From the NCBI GenBank assembly GCA_020354045.1, contig CP070639.1:2599564-2645449 (forward strand): a DNA stretch of 45,886 bases, written 5' to 3'. The translations under genes were made by a program, and so were the position numbers. This document shows positions 24,312 to 32,631 of the stretch, one piece after another; position 1 is the first letter of the stretch; every line of letters starts with the position of its first letter. Below the pieces are notes generated by a model that made no database searches, was not told the DNA's origin, and saw nothing but the letters and a program-made list of their open reading frames with translations. This stretch comes from Anaerolineales bacterium (GTDB lineage Bacteria; Chloroflexota; Anaerolineae; Anaerolineales; UBA4823).

Positions 24312-25775
24312 TTAGATTTTTAAGGATTTCCAGATTTCATCTACCCGCGCTTTCACCTGCGGGTCCATGCTGACCACTTCTGGCCATGTGCGATTGTAGC
24401 CTTCCTCGGGAAGTTTAGCGGTGGCGTCAATCCCGATTTTACCTCCAAATGAGTGTTGGTAGGAAGCGTGGTCAAGGTGATCCACTGCACCGTTGGTAAT
24501 GATCACATCCCGAGACCAGTCCACGTTTCCCAGGGCTTGCCATGCTGTTTGCGACAGGTCCTGCACATCGACCCAATCATCCACAACCACGATGGCTTTG
24601 GCCAGTGACATCAACGCCAGCCCCCACAGGCCGAAGATCACTTTGCGGGCGTGACCTGGAAAGCGTTTTTTGATGGAAACCAGTACTAAGTTGTGGAATA
24701 CGCCTTCAGCGGGCATATTGACATCCACAATTTCAGGTAAGAAAAGGCGCATTAATGGTAAAAACAGGCGCTCCGTGGCTTTGCCCATCCACACATCTTC
24801 CATGGGAGGGATGCCAACCACCGTCCCCGGGTAAATTGGTTTCTTTCGATGAGTCACCGCAGTTACGTGAAAAACCGGAAACGGCTCAACGGGGGTATAG
24901 TAGCCGGTATGGTCGCCAAAAGGGCCTTCTGGGAGGTGCTCATTCGGGTCTACATACCCTTCGATTACAATTTCTGCCTCGGCGGGAACCTCAAGCGGCT
25001 GTGAAACGCAGTCCACGAACTCGACTGGGCTGCCGCGCAGGTAGCCTGCTAGCATGTATTCATCAATGTGAGGCGGCAGAGGTGCGGAGGCACACCACAT
25101 GCTGGCAGGGTCTCCGCCCAGCACAACAGCAGCAGGGATATTTTCTTTCTGTGCTTTTAGGGCGATGCGCTCGTGCTCGGCACCTCCTTTATGTCGCTGC
25201 CAATGGACCAGCAATCTTTGTTCATCAATGACCTGCAGCCTGTACATGCCTACGTTACGGCTGCCTGTATTGGGATCACGCGTGATTACTTGCGGGAGAG
25301 TGATAAATTTACCCCCATCCTTTGGCCAACATTGCAAGATGGGCAGGAACTCTAAAGATGGGTGTTCTGTTGAAATGATCTCCTGTACAGGCGCACGACG
25401 TACCTTTTTAGGTCCTATCCCGATTGACTTGAAGGCTCCCCAAATATCCCTGCCACGGTTTACGATCTCGCTGAAGCCTTGGGGCAATCGCAAATCGATG
25501 AGCTTGGCCAATCTGTGGTTTAAGACATCCAGCTGTTCGACTTCAAGTGCCAGGGACATACGCTCTGCTGTTCCAAGGGCGTTCATTAAGACGGGTACGT
25601 CATATCCAGTGGGATTCTCAAATAAGAGCGCTTTATTTTGTTCTGGATGGCTTTTACTAACCCGGTCAGTGACCTCGGTAATCTCTAGCTTGGGGGACAC
25701 GTGTTGTTTTATGCGGGAGAGCTGGTCACGTTTATCCAACAAATCAATAAACTCGCCTAGATTTTGTATGGTCAT
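24312..25775 (-). CDS. UbiD-family decarboxylase (prenylated-FMN type)
   Basis: 487 residues, normal for UbiD. Recognisable segments are GRDIWGAFKSIGI, PQVITRDPNTGSRNVGMYR, WQRHKGGAEH and the catalytic-glutamate region LPEGPFGDHTGYYTP, followed by MGKATERLFLPLM. UbiD enzymes use prenylated FMN, made by UbiX, to decarboxylate aromatic or unsaturated acids. In quinone synthesis they act on 3-prenyl-4-hydroxybenzoate (UbiD) or a naphthoate (MqnL). No UbiX is present in this window. It heads the operon that ends with a UbiA prenyltransferase. AGGAG lies eight bases before the ATG. The substrate is inferred, not shown. Confidence 0.9.
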   Translation of the reverse strand: MTIQNLGEFIDLLDKRDQLSRIKQHVSPKLEITEVTDRVSKSHPEQNKALLFENPTGYDVPVLMNALGTAERMSLALEVEQLDVLNHRLAKLIDLRLPQGFSEIVNRGRDIWGAFKSIGIGPKKVRRAPVQEIISTEHPSLEFLPILQCWPKDGGKFITLPQVITRDPNTGSRNVGMYRLQVIDEQRLLVHWQRHKGGAEHERIALKAQKENIPAAVVLGGDPASMWCASAPLPPHIDEYMLAGYLRGSPVEFVDCVSQPLEVPAEAEIVIEGYVDPNEHLPEGPFGDHTGYYTPVEPFPVFHVTAVTHRKKPIYPGTVVGIPPMEDVWMGKATERLFLPLMRLFLPEIVDVNMPAEGVFHNLVLVSIKKRFPGHARKVIFGLWGLALMSLAKAIVVVDDWVDVQDLSQTAWQALGNVDWSRDVIITNGAVDHLDHASYQHSFGGKIGIDATAKLPEEGYNRTWPEVVSMDPQVKARVDEIWKSLKI

Positions 25776-25804
25776 GTTGATAACTCCTGAAGGAAAACCG
25801 AATA

Positions 25805-25813
25805 ATTATAGCA
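25805..25813 (-). promoter_or_regulatory. Extended -10 promoter of the UbiD-ABC-UbiA operon
   Basis: The minus strand reads TGCTATAAT. Transcription would start near 25798, leaving a short leader of about 22 bases that still contains the AGGAG ribosome site. Confidence 0.6.
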
Positions 25814-25862
25814 TGTCGTTTTCAGCGTTTTTTCATATTCTTCACACAATCGCAAGGTTGTC

Positions 25863-25891
25863 TTGACACTGTGTACTCCGTATGCTACATT
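25863..25891 (+). promoter_or_regulatory. Sigma-70 type promoter of the roadblock-V4R operon
   Basis: TTGACA at 25863-25868, a 17-base spacer ending in TGC, and TACATT at 25886-25891. This is the best canonical promoter in the window. Transcription would start near 25898, giving a leader of about 88 bases before the first gene. Confidence 0.75.
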
Positions 25892-25985
25892 TACCTTGCC
25901 GCGGGGTGATTGCCTCAGGGGATTGTGATAACCTCGCAAGTATATATATGACCCAAAAATCTAGTTGTGTAAGGAGTGATGTGCT

Positions 25986-26357
25986 TTGACGAAATCTCGC
26001 TCCCAGTTAATGGTTGAACGTCTGCGTGACTTGCAGGCTTCTTCACCTGATATTGAGGCTTCTGCGATTGTCAGTGTAGATGGCTTGAGTATTGCTTCAG
26101 CATTGCCTCAAAACGTTGAGGAAGATCGGGTATCAGCGATGTCGGCCGCTATGCTCTCATTGGGCGAGCGAATTGCTTCCGAGTTGGGGCGTGGCACGCT
26201 TGATCAGGTCTATATCAAGGGTGAGGCTGGTTACGTGATCTTGATGTCGGTTGGTGAAGAGGCGGTGCTTACGGCGCTAGCCCGCGAACAGGCAAAATTA
26301 GGATTGTTATTCCTGGATATGCGTCGCGCCACAGAGGATCTGGAAAAACTCATTTGA
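25986..26357 (+). CDS. Roadblock/LC7-domain protein
   Basis: 123 residues from a TTG at 25986, preceded by AAGGAG nine bases upstream; the nearby ATG at 25979 is out of frame. The alpha-beta pattern LRDLQASSPDIEASAIVSVDGLSIASAL, shown here by its key VSVDGL turn, then AAMLSLGERIASELG and YVILMSVGEEAVLTALA is the roadblock/longin-like fold. Bacterial members, such as MglB, often regulate small GTPases or act in polarity and signalling, but no MglA-like GTPase is adjacent. Its stop overlaps the possible TTG start of the V4R gene, so the two are likely coupled. Confidence 0.85.
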   Translation: MTKSRSQLMVERLRDLQASSPDIEASAIVSVDGLSIASALPQNVEEDRVSAMSAAMLSLGERIASELGRGTLDQVYIKGEAGYVILMSVGEEAVLTALAREQAKLGLLFLDMRRATEDLEKLI

Positions 26358-26371
26358 GAGAGAACCTGGTT

Positions 26372-27007
26372 ATGGAACCAATTCCCAAGAGTGAATACAA
26401 TTATGCTAATAAGATTGCTCGCATCACCATTAAGGCTTTGGAAGATGTAATGGGCAAAAATGGCTTAAACGCCATTCTAAATCTGGCTCACCTGCCACAC
26501 CTGATTGATAACTATCCCCCCGATAACCTGGAACGCGAATTTAATTTCGCCGATTTTTCCGCGATCAACCTGGCTCTTGAGGAGTTGTATGGTCCACGCG
26601 GGGGGCGCGGGCTTGCCTTGCGGGCTGGCAGAACCGCTTTTGCCGATTCATTGCGCAATTTTGGAGCCCTGGCTGGAGTTGGCGATCTGGCATTCAAAGT
26701 TTTACCTCTAAGTATAAAAATGCGTATTGGCATCCCCGCCATGGCAAAGATTTTCAGCCAGATCAGCGACCAATACTCCACTGTCCAGGAGCGCGAGCAT
26801 GATTTTCTATATACCATTCATCGCTGCCCAGTTTGTTGGGGACGAAGCGGCTCAGACAGACCAGTTTGTTTTATTGCAGCTGGCTTGCTCAAAGAAGGCT
26901 TAAAATGGCTATCTGGTGGAAATGAATTCCGGGTTGATGAAGATAAGTGTATTGCGATGGGGGACGATGTGTGTGATTTTGTGATCCTGAAAGCCCCAAT
27001 GTCTTAG
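26372..27007 (+). CDS. V4R-domain (4-vinyl reductase fold) protein
   Basis: 211 residues from the ATG at 26372; a TTG at 26354 overlapping the previous stop would add six residues. An N-terminal helical region contains IKALEDVMGKNGLNAILN. The C-terminal V4R-like domain has RCPVCWGR, VCFIAAGLLKEGLKWL and VDEDKCIAMGDDVCDFVI, with four conserved-looking cysteines and a His. V4R domains bind small hydrophobic or aromatic ligands or metal and occur in XylR-type sensors and in BchJ. With the upstream roadblock gene it may form a ligand-sensing module. The ligand and output are unknown. Confidence 0.8.
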   Translation: MEPIPKSEYNYANKIARITIKALEDVMGKNGLNAILNLAHLPHLIDNYPPDNLEREFNFADFSAINLALEELYGPRGGRGLALRAGRTAFADSLRNFGALAGVGDLAFKVLPLSIKMRIGIPAMAKIFSQISDQYSTVQEREHDFLYTIHRCPVCWGRSGSDRPVCFIAAGLLKEGLKWLSGGNEFRVDEDKCIAMGDDVCDFVILKAPMS

Positions 27008-27069
27008 ATGCTATTCAAATCCTAACAACCAAAAATTAGCCTGCTGACTGTTAATGATCTCATTGTTTC

Positions 27070-27078
27070 TGATATACT
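27070..27078 (+). promoter_or_regulatory. Extended -10 promoter before the mannosyltransferase-like gene
   Basis: TGATATACT has five of six matches to TATAAT plus the TGn extension. Transcription would start near 27085, 37 bases before the chosen ATG. No good -35 is seen. Confidence 0.5.
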
Positions 27079-27121
27079 CAGTGGGTATTTATACTTGTGT
27101 ATGCTGCGAGACAAACTTCCA

Positions 27122-27847
27122 ATGCAGCTAACTGTTGTCATGCCTACTTATAATGAAGCGGAAAACCTTCCGAAACTGGTTTCTGCATTATTTGGGTTAC
27201 CGATTGATAATCTAAAATTGCTGATCGTGGATGATAGCAGCCCAGATGGCACAGGTGAGATTGCAGAACAGATGAAACATATACATCCAGGATGCCTGGA
27301 TGTGATCCATCGGAGTGGCAAGCTGGGCTTGGGTACAGCCTATATTCAGGGTTTCCAGCATGCCATCCACCACGGCTCAGAAGCGGTCGCCCAGATGGAT
27401 GCAGATTTTTCACATCCCCCCGAGCTGTTGTTAGAAATGCATCAAGCCCTGCAAACCTGTGATGTTGCCATGGGCTCACGTTATATCCGGGGCGGATCTG
27501 TGGACAAAAATTGGCCAGTATGGCGTAAAGCTTTGTCATCTTTTGGTAATTTTTATGCCAGAACTATCCTGAGCTTGCCTTACAGAGACGTAACGGGTGG
27601 CTATCGTATGTGGCGGCGGCAGGCGCTTCTGGAATTGCCATTGCATCGGGTGCGCTCGAATGGCTACGCTTTCCAGGTCGAAATTGCTTATCTGGCATAT
27701 CACCTGGGATATGTTGCTCAGGAAGTGCCGTTTTATTTTGCTGACCGCTTTGCAGGTCATTCTAAAATGTCCTTCCAAATACAGAAAGAGGCTGCCGTGC
27801 GCGTCTGGCAATTGCTGTTTGAATACCGCAATCTACGAACTGCATGA
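27122..27847 (+). CDS. Polyprenol monophosphomannose synthase-like GT2 glycosyltransferase
   Basis: 241 residues from the ATG at 27122 (MQLTVVMPTYNEAENLP). The GT-A fold has DDSSPDGTGEIAEQ, RSGKLGLGTAYIQGF, the metal-binding DADFSHPPELL and SRYIRGGSV, and DVTGGYRMWRR near the acceptor site. This is the dolichol-phosphate mannose synthase (DPM1/Ppm1) type, which transfers a sugar from a nucleotide sugar to polyprenyl phosphate on the cytoplasmic face. No C-terminal membrane domain is present, so it is the short form. The product could feed extracellular glycosylation of surface proteins or glycans. An open frame starts 27 bases earlier, but this Met fits the family. Confidence 0.9.
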   Translation: MQLTVVMPTYNEAENLPKLVSALFGLPIDNLKLLIVDDSSPDGTGEIAEQMKHIHPGCLDVIHRSGKLGLGTAYIQGFQHAIHHGSEAVAQMDADFSHPPELLLEMHQALQTCDVAMGSRYIRGGSVDKNWPVWRKALSSFGNFYARTILSLPYRDVTGGYRMWRRQALLELPLHRVRSNGYAFQVEIAYLAYHLGYVAQEVPFYFADRFAGHSKMSFQIQKEAAVRVWQLLFEYRNLRTA

Positions 27848-27861
27848 ATTAACAGGGTGAA

Positions 27862-27897
27862 CCACCGAATTTGGGGTATTGAGCAGTACCGCGGTGG
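27862..27897. terminator. Compound hairpin after the mannosyltransferase-like gene
   Basis: CCACCG pairs with CGGTGG around an inner GGTA/TACC stem. It lies 14 bases after the gene's stop. No T run follows at once, so terminator function is uncertain. Confidence 0.4.
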
Positions 27898-27947
27898 GCA
27901 GGTGAAGGAATTTCAGTTTTTTCGGTAATATATCCACCCCATATAAA

Positions 27948-27953
27948 TATAAT
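27948..27953 (+). promoter_or_regulatory. TATAAT just upstream of the MFS gene (possible leaderless mRNA)
   Basis: A perfect TATAAT lies eight bases before the ATG at 27962, so transcription from it would start within about a base or two of the start codon. There is no Shine-Dalgarno sequence. A TATAAA six bases earlier (27942-27947) would give a leader of only a few more bases. Confidence 0.45.
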
Positions 27954-27961
27954 ATCTACAT

Positions 27962-29242
27962 ATGAGTGTGCAACTAATCACACCTGAAATGCGGGCAAAT
28001 TTTCGCCATCTTTATGCTGATGTGTTCTGGTTTGGCGTTCTTGCAGGTAGCACCATGGCGTTTCTGGGGGTGTTTGCTGCCCGTCAAGGAGCAAGCAGCT
28101 TCCAGGTGAGCTTGCTCTCGGCGGGTCCAGGTTTTGTGAATTTATTGTTTTCAATGCCGGCAGGTCGCTGGCTAGAAGGGCGCCCATTGATTGGCACATC
28201 TTTCTGGTCATCGGTGTGGCATCGTCTGGGCTATCTTGTGCTGATTCCTCTGCCCTGGCTGCTGTCAACCTCGGAGCAGGTTTGGTCAATCAGCATAATT
28301 ATTTTATTAATTTCGGTGCCGGGCACGCTGCTGGCAATTGCCTTCAACGCCATGTTTGCCGAAGTGGTGGCTCCTGAGTGGCGGGCTCAGGTAGTCGGTA
28401 AGCGGAACGCGTTGCTATCGATCAGCATGACGGCCACCTCGTTGTTGAGTGGTCAGGTTTTGGACCAGTTCGATTTCCCAGGTAATTACCAGCTTGTATT
28501 CGCAGCGGGTGCACTGGGGGCAATCATGAGCTGCTACCATTTGGGGCGCATACGCACTGTAAGCGAATCACCCGTGCGTGTTTGGGGTTTGCTGCTGGAT
28601 TTCGCGCGCCCGGGTATGTACAGGATTGTAGATGCTTTTCGTGTACCCCTTGGCCTAAGGTTTTTAGCACGCTCTGGCGGGAGATCACTTCTGCGGCTGG
28701 AGCTGCTTAGAAGCGCTTATGGTCCGTTTATGTTAGCGTTTTTGTTGTTCTACATCGCACAATATACTTCTATCCCTCTGTATCCAATATTCTTTGTGCG
28801 TGATCTGAACTTGAGCGATGGACAGATCAGCGTGGGAAGCGCGTTATTCTATGGTGCTATGTTCCTGGTGTCGATGGGCTTTAGTAGGGTAACTCGGTTG
28901 GGGCACCGAAAGGTTTTGGTCATTGGGGCTTTGTTATATGGGTCTTATCCCTTGCTGAATTATTTCACCACGGGGCCGGTTTTGTACTGGATTGCATCAC
29001 TAACCGGAGGGAGCGTGTGGGCTTTGACGAATGCAGGGCTGATCAACCGTTTGATGGAACGCGTACCTGAGGATGACCGACCTGCCCATATGGCTCTTCA
29101 CAATCTGGTTCTAAATATTGGTATATTGGCTGGTTCTCTGCTAGGCCCTCTGATTGCCCATTGGTTGAGTGTGCGCGATGCGCTGTTGGTAAATGCGGTT
29201 ATGCGTTTGTTCGCGGGTGTTTTGCTGGCGATATTTGGATAG
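27962..29242 (+). CDS. Major facilitator superfamily transporter
   Basis: 426 residues with about twelve hydrophobic helices in two bundles. The first contains GVFAARQGASSFQVSLLSAGP and the loop SMPAGRWLEGRP, a degenerate MFS motif A. VAPEWRAQVVGKRNALLS follows in the central part, and the second bundle has GHRKVLVIGALLYG. The substrate is unknown; motif A is only partly conserved, so efflux is a weak guess. The gene lacks a ribosome site and has TATAAT eight bases upstream, suggesting leaderless expression. It converges on rsmA, with stops eleven bases apart. Confidence 0.85.
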   Translation: MSVQLITPEMRANFRHLYADVFWFGVLAGSTMAFLGVFAARQGASSFQVSLLSAGPGFVNLLFSMPAGRWLEGRPLIGTSFWSSVWHRLGYLVLIPLPWLLSTSEQVWSISIIILLISVPGTLLAIAFNAMFAEVVAPEWRAQVVGKRNALLSISMTATSLLSGQVLDQFDFPGNYQLVFAAGALGAIMSCYHLGRIRTVSESPVRVWGLLLDFARPGMYRIVDAFRVPLGLRFLARSGGRSLLRLELLRSAYGPFMLAFLLFYIAQYTSIPLYPIFFVRDLNLSDGQISVGSALFYGAMFLVSMGFSRVTRLGHRKVLVIGALLYGSYPLLNYFTTGPVLYWIASLTGGSVWALTNAGLINRLMERVPEDDRPAHMALHNLVLNIGILAGSLLGPLIAHWLSVRDALLVNAVMRLFAGVLLAIFG

Positions 29243-29253
29243 CGTGGTATTGG

Positions 29254-30114
29254 TCATGTAGAGAATTTATCTTTCCGCAGGCTTTGCAGAACGACAATAA
29301 CAAGTTGAGCCCATTCACTCAGCACTAGTGTTTCTGCCCTACGCCGCGGGTCAATGCCAGCAGCTTCTAGAAGGGATGCACACACGGCTGGGGTCCACTG
29401 CATCCCGGCCGCCAGCGCGTTTTTAATCATCTTGCGCTTTTGACTGAAACCCGCTTTCGCCAGCTGAAAAAAGGTGTCGATTTGAGCTGTTGGAATTTTC
29501 GGTGTGTCGTGTATGTCAACCCGCACTACCGCTGAGTCAACTTTGGGGGCAGGATAGAAAGCCCCAGCGGGCAGGTGTGCCTGTATGCTGGGTTGCCCAT
29601 AAACCTGAACACTGAGCGCAAGTAAGCTCATATTGCCTGGCCCAGCATAAATGCGCTCGGCTACCTCTGCCTGTACGGTGAGCACCAGGCGCTTGGGTCG
29701 TGATTTTGCTTCCAATAAGTGGCGGATGAGTAAGGAAGTAATATAATACGGGATATTGGCAACGACAAGATAAGTGGGGGATTGGATAAGCTCATTGATG
29801 TCTTGAGACAGGATATCTCCAACAACTATGCGGACATTTGAGTAGGGAATTAGTACTTGCTGAAGTGCTGGGCTTAGGCGATTGTCCAATTCTACTGCCA
29901 CCACTTGATGGGCTAAGCGCGCCAAATGCCGTGTCAGGCTTCCAAACCCAGGACCGATTTCCAACACAATATCTTCGGGAGAGATTTCTGCGATCCGGGT
30001 AATTTTTTGCAAGGCTTTTTCATCCACCAGGAAGTTCTGACCCAGGCTTTTACTTGGACGTAAATTAAATTGCTGTAGCAATGCAGGAATATTCAGAGGG
30101 GCATTGTTATCCAT
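29254..30114 (-). CDS. rsmA: 16S rRNA dimethyladenosine transferase RsmA/KsgA
   Basis: 286 residues from the ATG at 30114, which has AGGTGG five to six bases upstream; a GTG nine bases earlier is in frame but lacks a ribosome site. FNLRPSKSLGQNFLVD is the typical N-terminus. The SAM-binding motif is LEIGPGFGSLTRHLA, the acidic end of strand 2 is AVELDNRL, and the adenosine-binding motif is NIPYYIT. AFYPAPKVDSAVVRV and FSQKRKMIKNAL mark the conserved C-terminal side. It dimethylates two adjacent adenosines in the 3' helix of 16S rRNA during small-subunit maturation. It follows the LCP gene by 41 bases and may share its transcript. Confidence 0.95.
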   Translation of the reverse strand: MDNNAPLNIPALLQQFNLRPSKSLGQNFLVDEKALQKITRIAEISPEDIVLEIGPGFGSLTRHLARLAHQVVAVELDNRLSPALQQVLIPYSNVRIVVGDILSQDINELIQSPTYLVVANIPYYITSLLIRHLLEAKSRPKRLVLTVQAEVAERIYAGPGNMSLLALSVQVYGQPSIQAHLPAGAFYPAPKVDSAVVRVDIHDTPKIPTAQIDTFFQLAKAGFSQKRKMIKNALAAGMQWTPAVCASLLEAAGIDPRRRAETLVLSEWAQLVIVVLQSLRKDKFST

Positions 30115-30155
30115 GCAATCCACCTGTAATGGAAGTTATCCCCATTCCTGTAGGC

Positions 30156-31307
30156 CTAAGGGCAGGTGGGTTCATCCGGTTCAGATGGCCAGGTGCCAGC
30201 CATGAAGCGGGCAACAAAATCCCGAATCACATCATAATCCGCTTGCATGACAAACGTTTCAGCCTTTTGTTGTGGGCTATATACGCGCCCGGGTGTGAGG
30301 ATGTCTTCGGGCAAGCTGGTAAACAGGATGCTCTCTCGCTTCAGCTGCGGTGCTAGGCAAGCAAGCTGTCCAATCTGTTCAGGACTCAGGTCGGTCAATA
30401 CCGCACCCTGAAAAGCAGCGATAATCTGCGGTATTTTTGCTACTACTGTTGGGTTGGTGATTTTTTCTTTCAACGCACAAATGACCATGTTTTGATGATC
30501 CATGCGAGTGAAATCGTTGTATTTTTTTCGAATGCGGGCGAAACGTAGCGCCTGGTCTCCATTGAAGTGCTGCTGCCCAGCGTAAAAATAGCCCATATCT
30601 TCGGTTTTGTCATCGATTGGGCGCCCATCCACATCATTTGGCAGATAAATATCAATCCCTCCGACTGCATCGACGATCTTTACAAAGGTTTGCATATTGA
30701 CCGCTCCATAATGGTCAGCACGCAGGCCAAAATTCAGATCCAGTGTGCGCGCCAGTAAGCCAGGTCCTGCCCCCGGACCCTGGTAGTAGCCCATACCAGG
30801 ACCACCGTAAAAGTAAGCCTGGTTGAGTTTACCGTGCGTTATACCGTAGGGATTGGTGATTTCGGGTATCTCCACCCACAGGTCACGTGGCATGGAGAGC
30901 GCCGTTATTTTTGGTGCCACAAAATCCACCCGAACAATGCGGATTACATCTGCCAGACCATAGTTGTAATCTATCCCACTGTCTGCACCCACAGCGAGAA
31001 TTGTCATGAGCGCTGGACCTCCACAGAGTGGTTTAGGTGTGCGCGTCGGCTGCGGTTGAGGCGTGGATGTGCTCAATGGACGATCGGTGCTGGTGACCTC
31101 GCTTTGCTCAGGCAGAGCAGGGCTGGATGTTTTCTGGATTGCAGCTTGTTGGGGTGAAGTGGCTGTGTAGGTAGGCAATTCCAGGCCGGGCCCCAAGGGT
31201 GCATTCCAGCGTTGCTTGAGTCGAGGTATGAAAATCAAACCGATGATCACAACCAGGACACCGGCAGCACCTATAACAAAACCACTTTTTGCTTTGGCGT
31301 TTTGCAT
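30156..31307 (-). CDS. LytR-CpsA-Psr (LCP) family protein
   Basis: 383 residues from the ATG at 31307. One N-terminal membrane helix (SGFVIGAAGVLVVIIGLIFI) is followed by a Ser/Thr/Pro-rich linker and an extracellular LCP domain: ADVIRIVRVDF, ITALSMPRDLWVEIP, DAVGGIDIYLPNDVDG and ALRFARIRKKYNDFTRMDHQ. The conserved Arg and Asp residues that bind polyprenyl-phosphate and Mg are present. LCP enzymes attach surface polymers from lipid carriers to peptidoglycan or other acceptors. The divergent WbaP-like transferase and the flippase next door suggest a surface-polymer pathway. The acceptor in this organism is not known. Confidence 0.9.
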   Translation of the reverse strand: MQNAKAKSGFVIGAAGVLVVIIGLIFIPRLKQRWNAPLGPGLELPTYTATSPQQAAIQKTSSPALPEQSEVTSTDRPLSTSTPQPQPTRTPKPLCGGPALMTILAVGADSGIDYNYGLADVIRIVRVDFVAPKITALSMPRDLWVEIPEITNPYGITHGKLNQAYFYGGPGMGYYQGPGAGPGLLARTLDLNFGLRADHYGAVNMQTFVKIVDAVGGIDIYLPNDVDGRPIDDKTEDMGYFYAGQQHFNGDQALRFARIRKKYNDFTRMDHQNMVICALKEKITNPTVVAKIPQIIAAFQGAVLTDLSPEQIGQLACLAPQLKRESILFTSLPEDILTPGRVYSPQQKAETFVMQADYDVIRDFVARFMAGTWPSEPDEPTCP

Positions 31308-31490
31308 ACACGATCCATCAAATATCAAGTGAGCTGATTCTGCACTTTGCACATCGGTGCATTCTGATTCGACCGCCCGAGGGGATTATATCATTGCCCT
31401 TGATGAGGTATGTACATGCAGGTCCCATATTGTGACTGCCTCCGATGATAACATTCAAGACTTTGGACAAATGTCGTCGGCTGCCTACGG

Positions 31491-31496
31491 TATAAT
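31491..31496 (+). promoter_or_regulatory. TATAAT just upstream of the sugar transferase gene
   Basis: Perfect TATAAT ending ten bases before the chosen ATG at 31507. Transcription would begin near 31503, leaving almost no leader and no room for a ribosome site. A TGGACA at 31464-31469 is 21 bases away, too far for a normal -35. Confidence 0.45.
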
Positions 31497-31506
31497 TTGC
31501 AGATGT

Positions 31507-32631
31507 ATGTCTAAGCAGCACCTGCAGACAACTGAAAAAGGGGCAAGGACACTTCCCAGGCAGGATGTCCTGGAGACGGCTATCTATGCAGTTGTGACAG
31601 CTGGGCTTGTGTTTGTGCTCTGGTTGTCTTTGGAGCGGTTTGGGCGTTCTGGCTTAGGGTTAAACATAGTGGCAGTGCTGGTCTTGCCAGCTTTTTTGAC
31701 AAGGGCATTTGAGAGAGTCTTGTTTGGCTTATTCATACCTCAGGATCGGAGCTACCGGCTGGGTTTTTTGTTTTCAACTGCTATTCTTATCGTTCAATGG
31801 CTTATTCTGCGATTTATCCAGTCTGCACCCCTCGGATTCCCGTGGTTGTTGCTAGCCATATTTGGGGCCTTTTTTGGTGGGCTGCTGGCAACCAGCTTAA
31901 ATGAAGCCTTGTGGGAAAATAATTCCCCCCCCTCAGAGCACGTTCGTGAAGAGGTATATAAAAGACACCTTGAGATAATTGGCATGCCAAAACTAGGGCA
32001 ATTTGGAAAACGCTTGTTTGATGTATTTTTAGCATCAGCAGGGTTGGTGATTTTTTCTCCGCTCTGGTTGACATGTAGCTTTCTCATTTGGATCGAGGAT
32101 CCTGGCCCTCTCTTGTTTATTAAAAATTCAGTGGGCAAGGGCGGGGTAAATTTTCACCAGCTAAAATTCAGGACGATGGAAAGAGCAGCTGAACGCTTCA
32201 CCGGTCCAGTCATGTCCAGCGAAGCAGATGGACGCGTGCTGGTTGTAGGGCGTGTATTGCGAAAAACTGCCCTGGATGAACTCCCTCAATTAATCAATAT
32301 ACTGCTTGGGGAAATGAGCTTTGTAGGCCCGCGCCCACAGCGTACTGTTCTCGTGCGTGGCTACCTGGAACAAATGCCTGAGTATGCAATTCGGCATAGG
32401 GTATTGCCAGGTCTGGCGGGATTGGCACAGGTGGTTGGGGATTATTATCTTACGCCCCGTCAGAAGCTGCGTTTTGATCGGCTGTACATCCAACACGTCG
32501 GCCTTCTCTTTGATATTAAATTGATTCTGCTCGCCTTCCTCCTGGCTTTTTGGTATCGCTGGCAGAAAGGATGGAATGGCAGACTCCCCAGATGGCTGGT
32601 CAGATACGGCAGTAAAAGGTCTCCAAAGTAA
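31507..32631 (+). CDS. Undecaprenyl-phosphate sugar phosphotransferase (WbaP/bacterial sugar transferase family)
   Basis: 374 residues from the ATG at 31507 (MSKQHLQTTEKG); the frame is open for 50 more codons upstream, but a TATAAT sits there. The N-terminal half has about four membrane helices. The catalytic domain starts KRLFDVFLASAGLVIFSPLW and contains HQLKFRTM, RKTALDELPQLINILLGE, MSFVGPRPQR and VLPGLAGLAQV. It transfers a sugar 1-phosphate to undecaprenyl phosphate, the first step of exopolysaccharide or O-unit assembly. Its stop directly abuts the stop of the convergent flippase gene. Confidence 0.92.
   Translation: MSKQHLQTTEKGARTLPRQDVLETAIYAVVTAGLVFVLWLSLERFGRSGLGLNIVAVLVLPAFLTRAFERVLFGLFIPQDRSYRLGFLFSTAILIVQWLILRFIQSAPLGFPWLLLAIFGAFFGGLLATSLNEALWENNSPPSEHVREEVYKRHLEIIGMPKLGQFGKRLFDVFLASAGLVIFSPLWLTCSFLIWIEDPGPLLFIKNSVGKGGVNFHQLKFRTMERAAERFTGPVMSSEADGRVLVVGRVLRKTALDELPQLINILLGEMSFVGPRPQRTVLVRGYLEQMPEYAIRHRVLPGLAGLAQVVGDYYLTPRQKLRFDRLYIQHVGLLFDIKLILLAFLLAFWYRWQKGWNGRLPRWLVRYGSKRSPK

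Noticed and set aside
24755..25866. Two plus-strand frames of 158 and 255 codons opposite the UbiD gene
   Set aside because: Antisense to a canonical UbiD coding sequence, no family features.
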